Shown here: piece after piece, positions 42,301 through 57,300 of the stretch
How the letters are laid out: each line of letters starts with the position of its first letter
Numbering within the stretch: the stretch's first letter is position 1
Notes under the pieces: generated by a model
Seen by the model: the letters and a program-made list of their open reading frames with translations, nothing else
What the model was told of the DNA's origin: nothing
The model's database searches: none
Assembly (NCBI GenBank): GCA_946811185.2
Contig: OX328097.1
Coordinates: forward strand, 9,432,252-9,496,251
Direction: 5' to 3'
Length of the DNA: 64,000 nt
DNA from: Hippopus hippopus
Lineage: Eukaryota; Mollusca; Bivalvia; Cardiida; Cardiidae
Position numbers and translations under genes: made by a program

Positions 42301-45300
42301 TATTCCTCTTACCCTTCTCTGCTTTCCAAATAATATGATTAGTCTATAGGAGCCAAATATCAGTAATGGGAATGAAGCATACAGTATGTATAGAGCAATT
42401 CCATAAAATACTTTCACTGGAACAAAACTCAACTCTTAGAGTGCCAAATAAAACCAAGTTATATTTCCATTTGAGGAAAACAAACCTAATGACAGAACTG
42501 TCAAGGTGTCCAGAATGTCAATACGGACAGTGTAGATCAAAGATTAGACAGCTTATTTTGCTTTTTATCAGACAACAAAATGTTAGCCTTGTCCAAACCT
42601 AAAGCATTTGCAGACGACAAATTGAACAATACTTAAACCATGAAATTTGTTTTTCAAAGGGTAGAAAACATTGTGGGAAAAGGAGAAAATGCTGGTTGAC
42701 CAGCATTTTCTCCTTTCCCCACAATGTTTTCAAACCATTCTTCTTCACTGTCAGTAAAACTCAAAACTGTCTGGTAAAAAGTCAATTCAATGATATTTTT
42801 CAAAGATTTCATGTCAAGAAAATATACAAGCCACATTTATGAGGAAAATTGTTCATTCTCAATGACTCAGCTCCCAATGTACAGTAGATTGAGCAAGCAA
42901 AACTTGGAAATCAATATTACATCTCTGTGCCAACTCTCTTATCTCTTCACCAGCTGACAAAATTTCAGTCCTGTCCAAATTGAAAGCATGAGCATACGAC
43001 AAATTAAATATTGCTTAAAACATGAAATTCGTCTCACAAAGGATAGAAACCATTGTGGCAAAAGAAGTATTTTCTCCTTTTTCTTGGATGTCTTAAAAGC
43101 CTTCTACCTCAGTGTTATTGAAAGCCATTAAAAGTCTGGGCTTGTTTTGGAAAGGGTTATTCTACTGGAAAATCCCAGTCTCCAAAACTAAACATGGTGT
43201 AGGGCAATAAGTAAGACTGGTACTCTTAAAAAACTATTAACTCTTTACCAAACGACAAAATTTTGGACCTGTCCAAATTGAAAGCATTTGCAGACGAGAA
43301 AATAAAAGGGACTGAAAATTTGAAATTTGTTTTGGGAAGGGTAGAAAACATTGTGGGCAAAGGAGAAAATGCTGGTTACCAGCATTTTCTCCTTTTCCCA
43401 CAATGTTTTCAAAAGGCTTCTTTCTTACGGTCGTTAAAAGTCGGGATTGTGTGGTAAAGGGTTAAAGATTACATTGTTGAATGTCCTTATTTGTGTTGTC
43501 TTAACTCTTTACTAAATTTATGACAAAATTTTAGACCAGTCTGAAAGCATTAATTTTGCAAACAACAAAAAAAAACATGATTAAAAAATCTAAAGTTTGT
43601 CTTAGGAAGAGTAGAAAACACTGTGGGTAATGGAGAAAATGCTAGTTACCAGCATTTTCTCCCTTTTTCACAATGCTTTCCAAAGTGTTGTTTGCTCGAG
43701 TCGTTAAAACTTGAAATTGTGTGGTAACGTGTTAATCTTTACTGGAAAACAAAATTTCAGACTCGTCAAAATACACATCAGTAACCCTTTACCACACAAT
43801 CCTGAATTTTAACGACTCTGACTAACTAACTTTTGAAAACATTGTGGGAAAGGGAGAAAATGCTGGTAACCAGCATTTTCTCCTTTCCCCACAATGTTTT
43901 CTACCCTTTCACAGGCAAATTCTGTGACTACAGCCGCATTCAATTTGTCATCTGCAAATGCTTTCATTACAGAGAAGTCTAAAACTGTTTTGTGGTAATG
44001 AGCTAATTCTTTCTCAAATGATGGGTCTTTCTTCCAAAGAGTGTAGAAAACACTTTAGTAAAAGGTGAAAAAGCTGATTCTCTGAATTTTTTTTCCACAA
44101 TGTTTTAAAAGAGCATTTAAACAAGAAATTGTTTGGTTATTAAAACAATTAATTGATTGAATGCAAGGTATTTAACGCCGTTTTCAACATTATTTCAGTT
44201 ATATCGCTGCAGCCAATGCATCTATCCATGCTTTCTTGGAGGTTCTTTTACCAGTACTTCACACAATATTCTTCCCATGCCTCATAACCATTGTTGAAAC
44301 AATGAACAGCAGTGAGAGGGGAATGAATCCTATTGCAATGACTATCATCATTCCTTGGAAAGAGCTGGGGATTCAAACTAACACCCTCCTGTTCTTAAGT
44401 CCTGCACGCTACCTACTGCCCTTCCAGGCTTGGCTAAAATGATTACACTAAACATGGTTTTGAAGTACCCATGCTAAGTTGCAATGGCGCTACTCTATAA
44501 CAATTAGGTCTTCATCATAACCTACAGTTATTGAAATGTCTATCATTATGCATGGTCATCTCTCTACAAAACGACAAAGTTTTACCCTTGTCCAAATGAA
44601 AAACATAGGCACACAACAACAAATTAAAAGTGGTCTCATTAGATTATGTTTCTATAATGAACTTCACCAGTTGACAAATTTCTTTCAAAGGCTGTACCCC
44701 TGTTGAATGTATTGGCATTATGCAATGAATATTTCAACAGCACAGATGGTTTTTTGATAAACTATATTCATCCTTCAACAAAACATGCAAGTTACTGACA
44801 TACTCAAGTAATATGAGACATATTTGTAAACTGCCACACTTTCATTTTATAAAATGGAGGTTTAACCCTTTACAACACAATCCTGGGTTTTAACAACCCT
44901 GAGAAAGAAAGCCCTTCGAAAACATTGTGGAAAAAGGAGAAAATGCTGGTAACCAGCATTTTCTCCTTTTCCCACAATGTTTTCTACCCTATCAAAGACA
45001 AATTCCATCATTTAAGACACATTTAAATTGTCGTCTGCAATAATAGCTTTCGATTTGGACAAGTTGACATTTTTGTTGTGTGGTAAAGGATTAATGAATC
45101 TGCATACCGGTAAGGTATTGGCCAAGGCCTGACAGCTGGTCTGAAGGCTGAACTGCCTCAAAACATTTTGCGCGTTGTCTGCATGTCAAGGGCCCCTTCT
45201 AATCCATGATTCAGATGGTTCGTAGACAAAATGGATCCATATTATGTAACATTAACTACTTAGTATAATGCGTAATAAAGATGCATTAAACCCCTTTTCC

Positions 45301-48300
45301 CAGAGTGCCACTCATTTACTTGCACAAGTATCAATGGTTCTGTCGCATACTTATGCAAACATTAAATGTGTTATATAGGGTAAGTTGTTGTTATTGTTGT
45401 TGTTGTTGTAGTAGTAGTAGGAGTAGTAGAAGTAGTAAGGTGTTTATCGCCCTTTTCAAACTAATTTCACTTATATTGTGGCAGTCAATGCTCCAATCTA
45501 TGTTTACCGGGAGTTCCTTTTACCAGTGCTTCTTCCTCAGCTACTGGCCGCTTTCCCATTGTTGAAACACTGATCAACAAAGAGAGAGGAATAAATCCTG
45601 TCACAATGACAATCATCAATCCTTGAAAAGAAATTAGCCAAGCTGGTGATTCAAACCAACAACCCCCTGGTCTCAAGTCAGAATTGGATCAGTCAGCTCC
45701 ATCAACCAAGTCTTGTCTTCGCCCACACTAAGATGCACTGCAATTTTGCTCTTTTGTCAAATAAAATTATTCATTTAACTTCTTACAAAACAATCCAGAG
45801 TTTTAATAGCCCTGTAGAAGAAGGCCTTTGAAAACATTTGAAAAGGAGAGAATCCTGGTAACCATTATTTTCTCCTTTTCCACAATGTTTTCTACCGTTC
45901 AAAGACAAATCCAATCATTGGTTTTATTTGTTGACTGCAATTATTGTTTTTTCTTTGTATTGCAGTTGAATGCAGTTTTAACAGCTTAGGTCATATCATA
46001 GTCAGTTCATCCATGCATGTGTTTCCTACCTTTCTCAGACCAATACTGACACAACTTTCTCTCCAAGCCAATGACTACTTTTCTCACATGCATCAGAGAT
46101 GAGAGGCAAAAAATCGCTGGAAAGAAAGTTTGCTGCAACCCGGTAACAAACCCACAACCACATGGTCACAAGTTTGATACACAAACCATTGAGCTAACCG
46201 ACTGGGCATCTGCCATTGTGTTTAATATTGATGAGTCTAAAGTTTGGTTGCCCAGTCAAGAGTAAGTTTTTTCTAATGTCTCAACCCTAGGACTCACACT
46301 TAAGCCATAGTCAAACCTTACATAGTTCACCGTACTGGGGAATGACCATAGTTGAATGTAGTTGAGCATAGTTACACATGGATAAACGTAGTTCAACATA
46401 GTAATAAACGTAGTTTGAACTTAGGCTTTGCCTGTAGTAAGCGTATAATTTTTGAACATGTTAAAAAATTTGTTACAGTTAACCAGTGTTGTAGCCCTAC
46501 TGTGACTAGTTTGAATGTAGATGACCGTAGTTAACCGTAATTGACCCTACTTAACCGTAGTGTGTTTAATATGTTCAACTCTGGTCAACTACGGTAAATC
46601 CCATCTAGGGTCAACTACGTAAGATGTGACAGCGGTTAACGTACAAGGACTGCAGCTTAACCTACTGAACAGGTACAACCACAATAGTTTACCATAGCTT
46701 AACTTAGTTGATGTTAATTTACCGCAGTTGTGCGTACTTAGGATGTAGTTAATACATAGTTTAACGTAGTTAATCGTAGTAAGACGTAGAAATACCCTAG
46801 TTAACCCTAGCCACTTTGCACACAGTTGAATGTAGTTGACCATACTTACAAGTAGTTCAACCTATTGGAATTTCAATATTTCCTCTTTTTGCCAATTATT
46901 AACCTACTTTGAATGTGCTTCATCCCAGTTGACTGTAGTTAACACTACATCAGACTATGTTTGAAATAAACTATGGACAACTATGTGCATGACTATAAAT
47001 GTGACCATGGCTTTAGTGAGTGAGTATTTCTCGTGTAATGGTCACTGCACCCATTTCCTACTACATCTGAGAAACTTTGTAAAATCAATTAGATGTGAAC
47101 AGCTTGGAGCCTAAAAAACAAACTAGGGTAATTCCATTATAATGTATAATCAACAGAGTATGTCAGGTATTTCAGGCCACAGCTGCCATGATTGCTGCTT
47201 GATTCATGAATTATTAACACTTATACCAAAAGATTAGATAGAATTTTCACCACCCTGACATAAATAAATGCTTTTGAAAACATTGTGGAAAATGGATAAA
47301 ATGCATGTAATAAGCATCTGCTCTTATTTCAGTTATGTTTCTACATTAACAAAAATCTTGCCCATGTTCTTCATCTAAGTTGCTGTCTGTGGAATCTTTC
47401 AATTAAGTTGCATATTGTTTTAATATCAGTTACTTCGTAAAGAGCTAACAACTATAGCTGCCTTAGCAAGCAGTACAGATCATGATGGACTGCACAAAAT
47501 GTGCAGCCTGATCTTGATCTACACTGTACACTGTGACAAGACATTCTGGATAAGAGGCACACTGAATTTGGTTCCTATTTCTTGTTGTACATGTTTGTTT
47601 AGATTATTTGCGCTCCAAGGGTTTAATTGAATGTTACTGACCTTGTTTTGGTATTCAGAAAATGTTGACATGAAAAGATTATTGACCCTGCTGTAAATGT
47701 AATGTAACTATACTGTTGATAAATTCACAGTGTAAAAGGTATTAAAAACAAAATGATCCTATACTTATCACAAATCTTTTGAAAGTTGTACGGATCCAAC
47801 TCATCCAAATCCAAGTTCATATGCATGACATGAAAGAAGCAAAATCAGATAAAACTAGAGCTGTCACTGAATGTGACTTAATACCCCCACCAGCGCTTTG
47901 ACAGAAACAGGCAATTTAACAAAAAAATTTCTAAGTTCAAGGAGAGATTATCCTTGAATCATAGGGAGTAGATGATTGAAAACTGCGTCTTGCACAACTT
48001 CAGCATATGATCAATGTATCAACAAACTTTCAATACAATAGCAGCAAAACTGTAGGAGGAGTTCGCAACACAAAATTACTAGTATTTTGTACACAAACGG
48101 ACACACGGACGGACGGACAGACAGGCTGATTCATGTATACTCCCGAAAACATTCGTTTTGCGGGGGTATAAAAAAAATACAGGATATTTTATTTAGAATG
48201 CTTAATTTCTATCTTTGAGCAAAAAAAGGCCTGGATTTTTATTCATCAACAATTCTTGGGAACCTTCGTGGTCTTATCATCAATTTTGACAGTTACACAA

Positions 48301-51300
48301 CTTCTGATTGGCTAAACCATTTGGTTTAGCCAATCAGAAGTTGGGTTACTGTCAATTTTAGAAAATGAGACTAAGAATGTTTTTTCAATACCACTGGTAA
48401 ATACAGACCCTGATCCAAGATCTATACTGTCAAATATTTTGTGGGATACTCTACTGAAAGCAGACACAAAATTACAACAATACTGACAGGTTCAAAATGC
48501 ATGCATTTATAATTTTGCACTTTTAACCCTCAAAGCCCTATTCACATCAAAAATTGTCATTGTGGACAGTGTACATCAAGATCAAAGTGCACAAAATGAG
48601 CAGTCAGATCCTTGATCTACACTGTCCTCTTCCTTGAGACAAGAGCTAATTAAAATTGACCGTATTTGTGCTTTATTTCTAGATTTAAGAAAGTTTGTAG
48701 GTTTATTTGGAGAGGGTTTAACTCTTTACCAAATGACAACATTTTAGACTCATTCAAATTGAAAGAATTTGCAGACGACAAATTAAAGATGGCTCAAATG
48801 GCAGAATTTGTCCTTGATACAGTAGAAAACATTGTGGGAAAAGAGAAAATGCCGGTTACCGACATTTTCTCCTTTTCCCACAATGTTTTCAAAAGGCTTC
48901 TCTCCAAGATCATCAAAACCGGAAATTGTTTGGTAAAGGGTCAAAGGTTAACAAGTAGAGACATGAGGAAGATCAACCAAGATTTGATTTCAACATCTTA
49001 CCTGGTAAAATGATCAACTTGCCATCTTTCTGACGGCTACCGAGATAAATCTGACATTACTAAGAAGTGTTCATCTGGGATAAAAATAACACAACAAAGA
49101 AGCTTTTAACTGACTAATATTCTTAACCCTCCAAGCTAATACATGGTTACATTGCTTATCATGAGAAAATAGTTTGGGATTCAAACTCAAAAGCCTTGAG
49201 ACCCTGGGCCCAAGCAAAGATCCATTTACATCTGTATAATGGTAATTTCAGAATTATACAAGGAAGAAATAGTAAGTTATATAATTGTTTTACATGACTG
49301 TGTAATTTAAACAATTCATGGTTTTCATTTCCATAGTTTTTCTTGAGAACAATAATACATTGTATCAAAAATGTAAACCTGTATTTAAGGATAGGGCACC
49401 TTAATGGGATTCTGGTAACATCACCTTTCATCGTACAGATTCAGCTAAGACTCTGGTAATCTGTAATCCATACGGGGAACCAGCATCTATCAGCTGATCG
49501 ATTACAAATTACCAGAGTCTTAGCCGAATCCGTACGTTTTTCGGCCATGAAAGGCCATGTTACAGGAATCCGCATTAGGGTGCCCTATCCTTAAACCCTT
49601 ACCTTCTATTATCAAACAACAAAATTCTAGTCTTGTCCAAAAAGAAAGCATTTACAGACAACATAACAAATGTGACTCAAAAATATGCCTCAAAATGTGG
49701 CTCAAATATACAAAGTCAATAATGTATTTCAGAAGGGTAGAAAACAGTGTGGGAAAAGAAGAAAATGATGGTTGAAAGACAGGACTGTATGGTAAAGAGT
49801 AACAGGGCTGGAACCTCTCTTAAGGTTTTTTTTACCAACAGTGTAGATCAAAGTCAGACTGCACAGAAAACTGTCCTCTACAGTCTTACACGTTCTAGCC
49901 AAACAACCTTGAAATAGCATTTCTTTTATCATTTTTCCTCATTGAGAATGGCCATTTTATTCATTCAGCTCTCTAAGGATCAAAGTATGGTAACTCTCTA
50001 TCGCTCACAAACATCAACAACAGTGGGCTTATAAAAAGAGACCTCAGATTTTGGCATCCCTCCCAAACCATCAATGCAGTTCTTGAATACATTAATCTGG
50101 AATTCCAGAAACTCAGAACATGATACTACAATAAGAATGCTTTTTTCCCCCAACAGCCCTTATCTTTCTGATCTCGGCTTTTTTCTGAACTAGTTCATTC
50201 TTGTTTTGCTCTATATAACAATCTTTAACGTTCTCTATATCTGGAAAAAGATTTATAAAAGCCAATAAAAGAGGGCTTTTGAGAACATTGTAACAGGTGG
50301 AAAAAATGAGCTGAAAGTAAGAAGCATGAACACGACAGCATAAATAAGCACAGAAGTTTAGGCATTATCAGAAATACTTTAAGTCCATTAAGCTTTTCAA
50401 AACTTTAGTTGCTTTTATGGCTAATTTAGGCCAAGATCAGACTGCATCTTTTGTGCAATATGATCTTCAATCTACACTGTCATGCTTAAATTCTGGACAA
50501 AATTAATGCACTCTTTACCAAAGGACAAAACTTTAGACTTGCCCCAATTCAAAACTTTTGTAGATGACCAAATAATTGTCTCAAAAATTGAGATCCACCT
50601 TCAGAAGGGTAGAAAACATGGGATAAGGAGAAAATGCTGGTTACCAGCACTTTCTCTTTCTCCAACAATGTTTTCAAAAGGCCTTTTCATTTGGGTTGTT
50701 AAAACTCAGGATTATGTGGTAAACAGTTAACCCTTTACCACACAATCCCGAGTTTTAACAACCCTGAGGAAAAGGACTGTTGAAAACATTGTTGGAAAAG
50801 GAGAAAATGCTGGTAACCAGCATTTTCTCCTTTTCCCACAATGTTTTCTTCTCTTCTAAAGTCATGTTTCAATTTTTGAGTCACGTTTATTTTGTCGTCT
50901 GCAAATGCTTTCAATTTGGACCAGTCTAAGATTTTGTCGTTTGGTAAAGAGTTAACAGTTGTTGCATCAGTTCACTACTGAATAAATAATTGCATTTTCT
51001 CAAAGGCTGGCAATATAATTATTTCCTCTGCAAGATCAAGAGACAGTTCATTCGTAATCTGGAATATATGAATGGAGAGTGAAGATCAAAGATCAGACTG
51101 CATGTTCTGTGCAGTCTGATCTTGATCTACATAGTCCACAAGAGCTTATGGTGTAGTCTCTCGTATGGAAAGAGCTAATCCAGCCAAAACTTTTCAGAAA
51201 AAAAATCTTTCTAAACCTAAATCTCTACTCCAGGATGAAATTTTAGACTTGCCCATCTTCTAAGGATTTGCAGACAAGTTACATGTGTCCCAACCAATGG

Positions 51301-54300
51301 AATTTGTCTGTAGAAGGGTAAAATCATTCTAGGAAAGGGAGAAAAATTAATGCTTGTTACCAGTAGTTTCTCTTTCTCAAACAATATTCCAAAAGAACTC
51401 TCTTTTTAGATTCATTAAAAGTTGGACTGTTAGGTACTGGGTTCAGATTAGGTTCTGATTTAAAACTACCCTAACCTCTACCTGTAAATGTATTTTTAGA
51501 AATATCCAAACAGTTTAAGATGAGTCATGTAACCTAGATAATTATCCCTTTCCAATTTAAAATGCTTAAAGACTGAAAGCATCGTGCATCTCAAAGATGA
51601 TAGTTGGAAAATGGTAAAAATTAACTCAAGTTTTCTGAAAGGGTAATAAACATTGTGGGGAAAAGAGAAAAATGCTGTTTAGCAGCATTTTTCTTTTTTT
51701 CTCCACAATGTTTTCAACAGATTTAGTATGAATCATTAAAACAGAGTTTTTTTATTTTTAGTTGAAACATATTTATTGTACATCAACTGACAAACAAGTT
51801 CTTGCAACTTGTACTAATCTCTCACGATTCTGCTTCCTACTCAGGCCGAATATGTGAGCCTATGGACAATTTTAAAGTTCACACCCGTTCTTAAGTATCA
51901 AACTTGGGACCTTATGCTTATGAGGCCGACTCTCTACCTCATAAACCACAGATACCACACACAGGATACTTTGGTAAAGGGTTGTAGCAACTTTAAAACC
52001 ATCACAGCTGCACTATCTCTCTAAATGTTGGAATAGATCCATGATCAAGTATCATAGAATGTACAGTTTAATCTTCCCGACTACTGTCAGCAAAAACTGA
52101 AATGACAGCTTTCTAAAAGTACAGAGAAAATCTGCCAACATTTTAGAACATCAAAGCTTTTTCACATACCAAGGTCTGATGATGTGTAAAAATAATAAAT
52201 ACATGTATATCAACATATTAAACAATGAAAATGTCATAAAACTTCATTAAAGTTAGCAAGTTTTTCGCAAATAATTAACCCTTCACTGCACAATCTGGAG
52301 TTTTAACGACCTTGAAAGGAGAAGCCGTTTGAAATTATATGGAGAAAAAGAAAATATGCTGGTAACAAGCATTTCCTCCTTTGCTACCCTATCATAGACA
52401 GAAATCATCATTTCAGCTTTTATTGGATGCAAATGCTTTCAATTCGGTCAAGTGTAAAATTATAACTGTTTGGTTAAGGGTCAAACTTGCAATTTGCAAG
52501 TTATGATGAATGGTGATTCTTAACAGTTTTTAGTAATTTCAAGGCGTCCAGTTAACCTATCCATGCATTACTGGTTTTCTAACTACTTGTGACTTGTCTA
52601 CCTGAATATGAAACAAATGACCATTTTACTGCATGCCTTATTATCGCCCAAAAAAGGTTTCAGTATCTAACAAATACTGCCTTCTAAAACCAAAGACAGG
52701 CCTTCATTGGGACTGATGAATGGTGGTTTATGCCATTTTCAACATTATTTTGTTCATATAAAAGCGAAAGCTCACATATTTATGTATGTCCTGGGTTTCA
52801 TCAGTACTACGCTGGGGCTCTAAATTGTTATGCCCAATGACACCCCCATAAAAAGCCGACTGCTTCCAGTTGGGCTCCAACCCAGGGCCTCCATGCAAAG
52901 AGTCCAACACTATACCATCTTGCCATGCAAGACCCCTGTTTTTATCTGGAGCACAAAGGTATACTAAAGATTATTATAAATGAGGAGGAGGGTTCAGCAA
53001 ATAGGAAACCAAAACACCTGTCTTGATAGAACCTTATTCATAAACAAACCTCTAACTGTTAGCACGAACAGGGTAATATAAAATGCATTTACAGACAGTG
53101 TAGATCAAGATCAGACTAAACAGAATGTGCAGTCTGATAACTGATCTACACAGTCTGATACTGTGAGACATATTCTGGAGAGAACAGAGCCTTGATCTTG
53201 CTCATGGCTGGTTTTGTCTTAGTGTCAAAAAATATTTCTGTTTTGTTGAGAGGTCTAAGAATTAATTCTTTACAACACAGTAATATTTTAGAGTAGCCCA
53301 ATTTCAAAGCATTTTGCAGATGACAAATTCAACTTTGGTACAAATGAGCTTAAGCTCTCTGAAAAAGCAGAAAACATGTGGGAAAAGGAGAAAATGCTGG
53401 TTACCAGCATTTTCTCCTTTTCCCACAATATTTTCCAAAGCCTTTTTCCCAAGGTCATGAAAACCCAGGATTGTTTGGTAAAGGGTTAACTTTAAAAATC
53501 TACAAAAATGATTAATTGTTGTGCTGATTCATTGATCTGACCTTCATTAACCTTGATTTAATCCATGACAGTTATAGAATTCTATCTAAAACCCTTTTCT
53601 TCATGACAAAACCATTTTGAAGCATTGGTAGAGAAGCGTATCTTGACAACTTAGTTGCAAATGTAGGTTTTCCTGCAGATAAGCAATGGCTCCAATTGTC
53701 ATTATGTCTTAGGGCGGGATAAAAATCAAATTTTATATGTACACCACCTCTCTTTCTCCATTCACATTCAATACATTTACTATAATCTAAGTAACACTGT
53801 TTGTTATGGATCCAGGTTATGGATCATCTTGATCTTGGTGATAACTTTATACCGGCATTTGTCATAAACAAGCCAAAACTTATAATAGGATATAAGATTA
53901 TTCTTTGATAAAATCTTGACAGTTTCTATCATTTTCTGTATAAACTCTAGGTCTATTGCCTCAACATAAGGGGCTTTTGCAAGAAGGAATATCAAGATCA
54001 GACTACCAGCAACATGGGATTGGCCTGCAAGTTTAAATTTCTATTTTATGAGATATTAGCCAAACTAGTCTAGACAAAAATTCTGCGCATGATAATTTTA
54101 GTAGCTTTTGCTCTCTTAGTGAATCAATATCAGATGCAAGGGGAAATGGATTGGGGCACCAGTTGTCATTGTTTCTTAACCATAAAAATCTTTATAATGC
54201 TTAGATATCTGAACCGTTTCCCACACAATTGTTCAAACCTGAAGAAGAAGGCTTTTGAAAACATTGTGTGTGACCAGCCTTTTCTCCTTCACCTACAATG

Positions 54301-57300
54301 TTTTCTACCCTATCAAAGACAGAGGTCAACACTTGAGCAACATTTAATTTGTTGTCTGCAAATGCTTTCACGCCCAATTTTTGATCATGCAGTAAAGAGT
54401 TCAAAACACAAGTCATCACCATTCAATTAATCCATCTAGCCCTATAAAAAGCTGTCCTCTGTCTAAACAAGTTTCAGGAAGGGTTTTGAAAACATTGTAG
54501 AAAAGGGAAAAAATGCTGCTAACGAGCAATTTCTCCATTTCAACAATGTTTTCTATTATATCAATGACAAATCCCACTGATTGAGCTACAATTGATTTGT
54601 CATCTGAAAATGCTTTCAAAATGAGTTGAAAATTTTGTCAACTGCCGGAGTTAATGTTCCTGTTTCCCACTTGCAGTGAAAAAACTTTGCTGGTGTTACA
54701 TTACACCCACAAAATATTATAAAGGCTACACAATAAAACCCTCCAGTAACAAATAAATCAGAATGACATTAATTCTTCAATCTATAAACTACACCAAGTT
54801 TTGTTTTCACCAAACATTCATAAGAACATTTTTAGCCTTATTCTCAATGATTTTCTAAATTTGAAAGTAACACAACTTCTGATTGGCTAAACCAAATGGT
54901 TTAGCCAATCAGAAGTTTTGTTTTTTTCAAATTTAGAAAATTCTGTAGAAGACCGAGACCAAGTTAGAACGTTCTTAAGAATGGTTGGTGATTACGAACC
55001 CAATATATTGCAAATCCTTTTCCATTTCACACAAATATACACCAAATTATCAGAAAATGTAGATTCAAGATCAGAATGCCTATTCTGTACAGTCTGATCT
55101 TAATGTACACTATATGCTTTAACTCTTTACCACATGACAGGATTTTGGATGCGACCAAATTAAAAACCTTTGCAGATGACAAATTAGAAATGATCAGTCT
55201 TGTCTTTGATTAGGTCTAAAAACAGTGTGGGAAAAGGAGCAAGCACTGGTTACCAGCATTTTCACCTTTTCCTGTTTTCAACAGCCTTCTTCTTCAGGGT
55301 CGTTAAAGCTCAGGATTTTGTGATTAACAAATATAGAAATGAAATGCATTTACTGGTTGACTATTTGCAAGAAGAGAAAAGTGTAGACTTGTCCAAACCT
55401 TAACCCATTACCACATGGCAAAATTTAAGACCTATCCAAATTGAAAGCATTTGCAGACGACAATTTCATAGTGGCTCAAATGACGCAACTTTTCTTTGAT
55501 AGGGTAGAAAACTTTGTGGGAAAAGGAGAAAATGCTGGTTACCAGCATTTTCTCCTTTTCCCACAATGTTTTCAAAAGCCTTCTCTTTCAGGGGCGTCAA
55601 AAGTCGTCATTGTGTGGTAAAGGGTTAAAGAATTTGCAGACAACACTTCAAATGAGACTCACTGAGGAGCTTGGTCATTGGTCGGATAGAAAACATTGTG
55701 GGACAACCAGAAAATGCCACATTTCCTTCATTTCCCACAATGCTTTCAAAAGCTTCTACCTATAGGTTGATAAGTCAGGATTGTGTGGTAATAGGTTAAA
55801 TTAGAATAACTGATCCATTTTATTACTATTGATCATTACCTGGCATTGTTCAAGGTCTAAGCACCTCATTACCTTTCAATACATAAACTTGTTTCTTTTC
55901 CTTTTACACAAAGCTCTCTACAAACAAGATTATTCTTTTTACAAAAAAATAGAATGCTGGTAAGTTAAGGCATTTTTACTTGAGAAACATTCATGAAACC
56001 TATGTTGTGGGTACTCATCTGCATGTAACAGTTATCTTAGCCACAACATCAGTTCATGGAAAAATTTTCTCCCACAATGTTTTCGACCCTATTACAGACA
56101 AAAACCTTGATTTAACCCTTTACCAAACAATCCCTGGTTTTCACGGCCCTGGGAAAAAAGGCTTTTCAAAACATTGTGGGAAAAGGAGAAAATGCTGGTA
56201 ACCAGCATTTTCTCCTTGTCCCACAATGTTTTCTACTCTATTTAAAGACCTTAAGCTGATTTGTACCAATTCTGAATCTGTCATCTGTGGATGCTCTCAG
56301 TGTGGAAGAGTCTAAAATTTGTCGTTTGGGAAAGGGTTAAGCCACCTGTGATTTGTTGTCTGCAAACGCTTTCAATTTGGATGAGTTGAAAATTAAAATT
56401 TTGTTGTTTGGTAAAGACTTAAATCTTTGAATCCAAAAATAACTCCCATATCTGCACCTCTAGAAAAAGCAATTACAATGGGAAGTTTCTGCAACAGTTT
56501 CAGAGCAATGGATTTTTTTCTCTGCTTTTCTGCAGCATACAAGTCACGTGTAACAGCATTTAGTTATGTCTCTGCACATCCAGCATCACTGCAATCAAGG
56601 ACTTTTTCAACTGCTAGAATATGCCAGCGTTTTTTCCTTTTCGCACAATGTTTTCTACCCTTTCAAAGTCAAATCCCTTCACTCAAGCCACATTAAGTTG
56701 GTGGTCCGCAAGCGCTGTCAACTCTCAAATTTTGTCATTTGGTTATAATTCCAACTCTCAGACCAAAGCCAGACAAGTAAAGAAAACAAATACTTTTTAT
56801 CAGTAGAAAATACAGTCCTGTGGTATAAAATTTCAAAAACCCTGTTTACCAGGATATCTCAAAATAACTGACAGAGAAGATCGGGGATCAGGTAGCACAG
56901 AATGTGCAGTCTGATCTTGATCTACACTGTTGGCAAAAGCATCTTATGTCAATCTACGCATGCTAAAATTTAAAAGAGTTTGGTATGCATGCACTATGGA
57001 ACCTTGGCAGGAAATGAATAGTCCAAAATAGCTACAGCTGTATCAGCAGAATTTCCTTCATTTCCCACAGGTAAGCTAATGCGCTAAGTAAATGGATCCA
57101 TTCTGCTATATGCAAATCCTACCCTTAACTCTTCCCATACCAGACAACACCAAAAGCATTTCTGGACAGTGAAGATCAAGATCAGCCTGCACACTGCTTT
57201 ATTCTAGATTATGATCAAGTCATCTCCTGATCTTGGATTGGAACTGTATTTGTAGCCTTTGAGAAAATGCACTTTAATCCTTCAGTAATGAATGAGTTTA

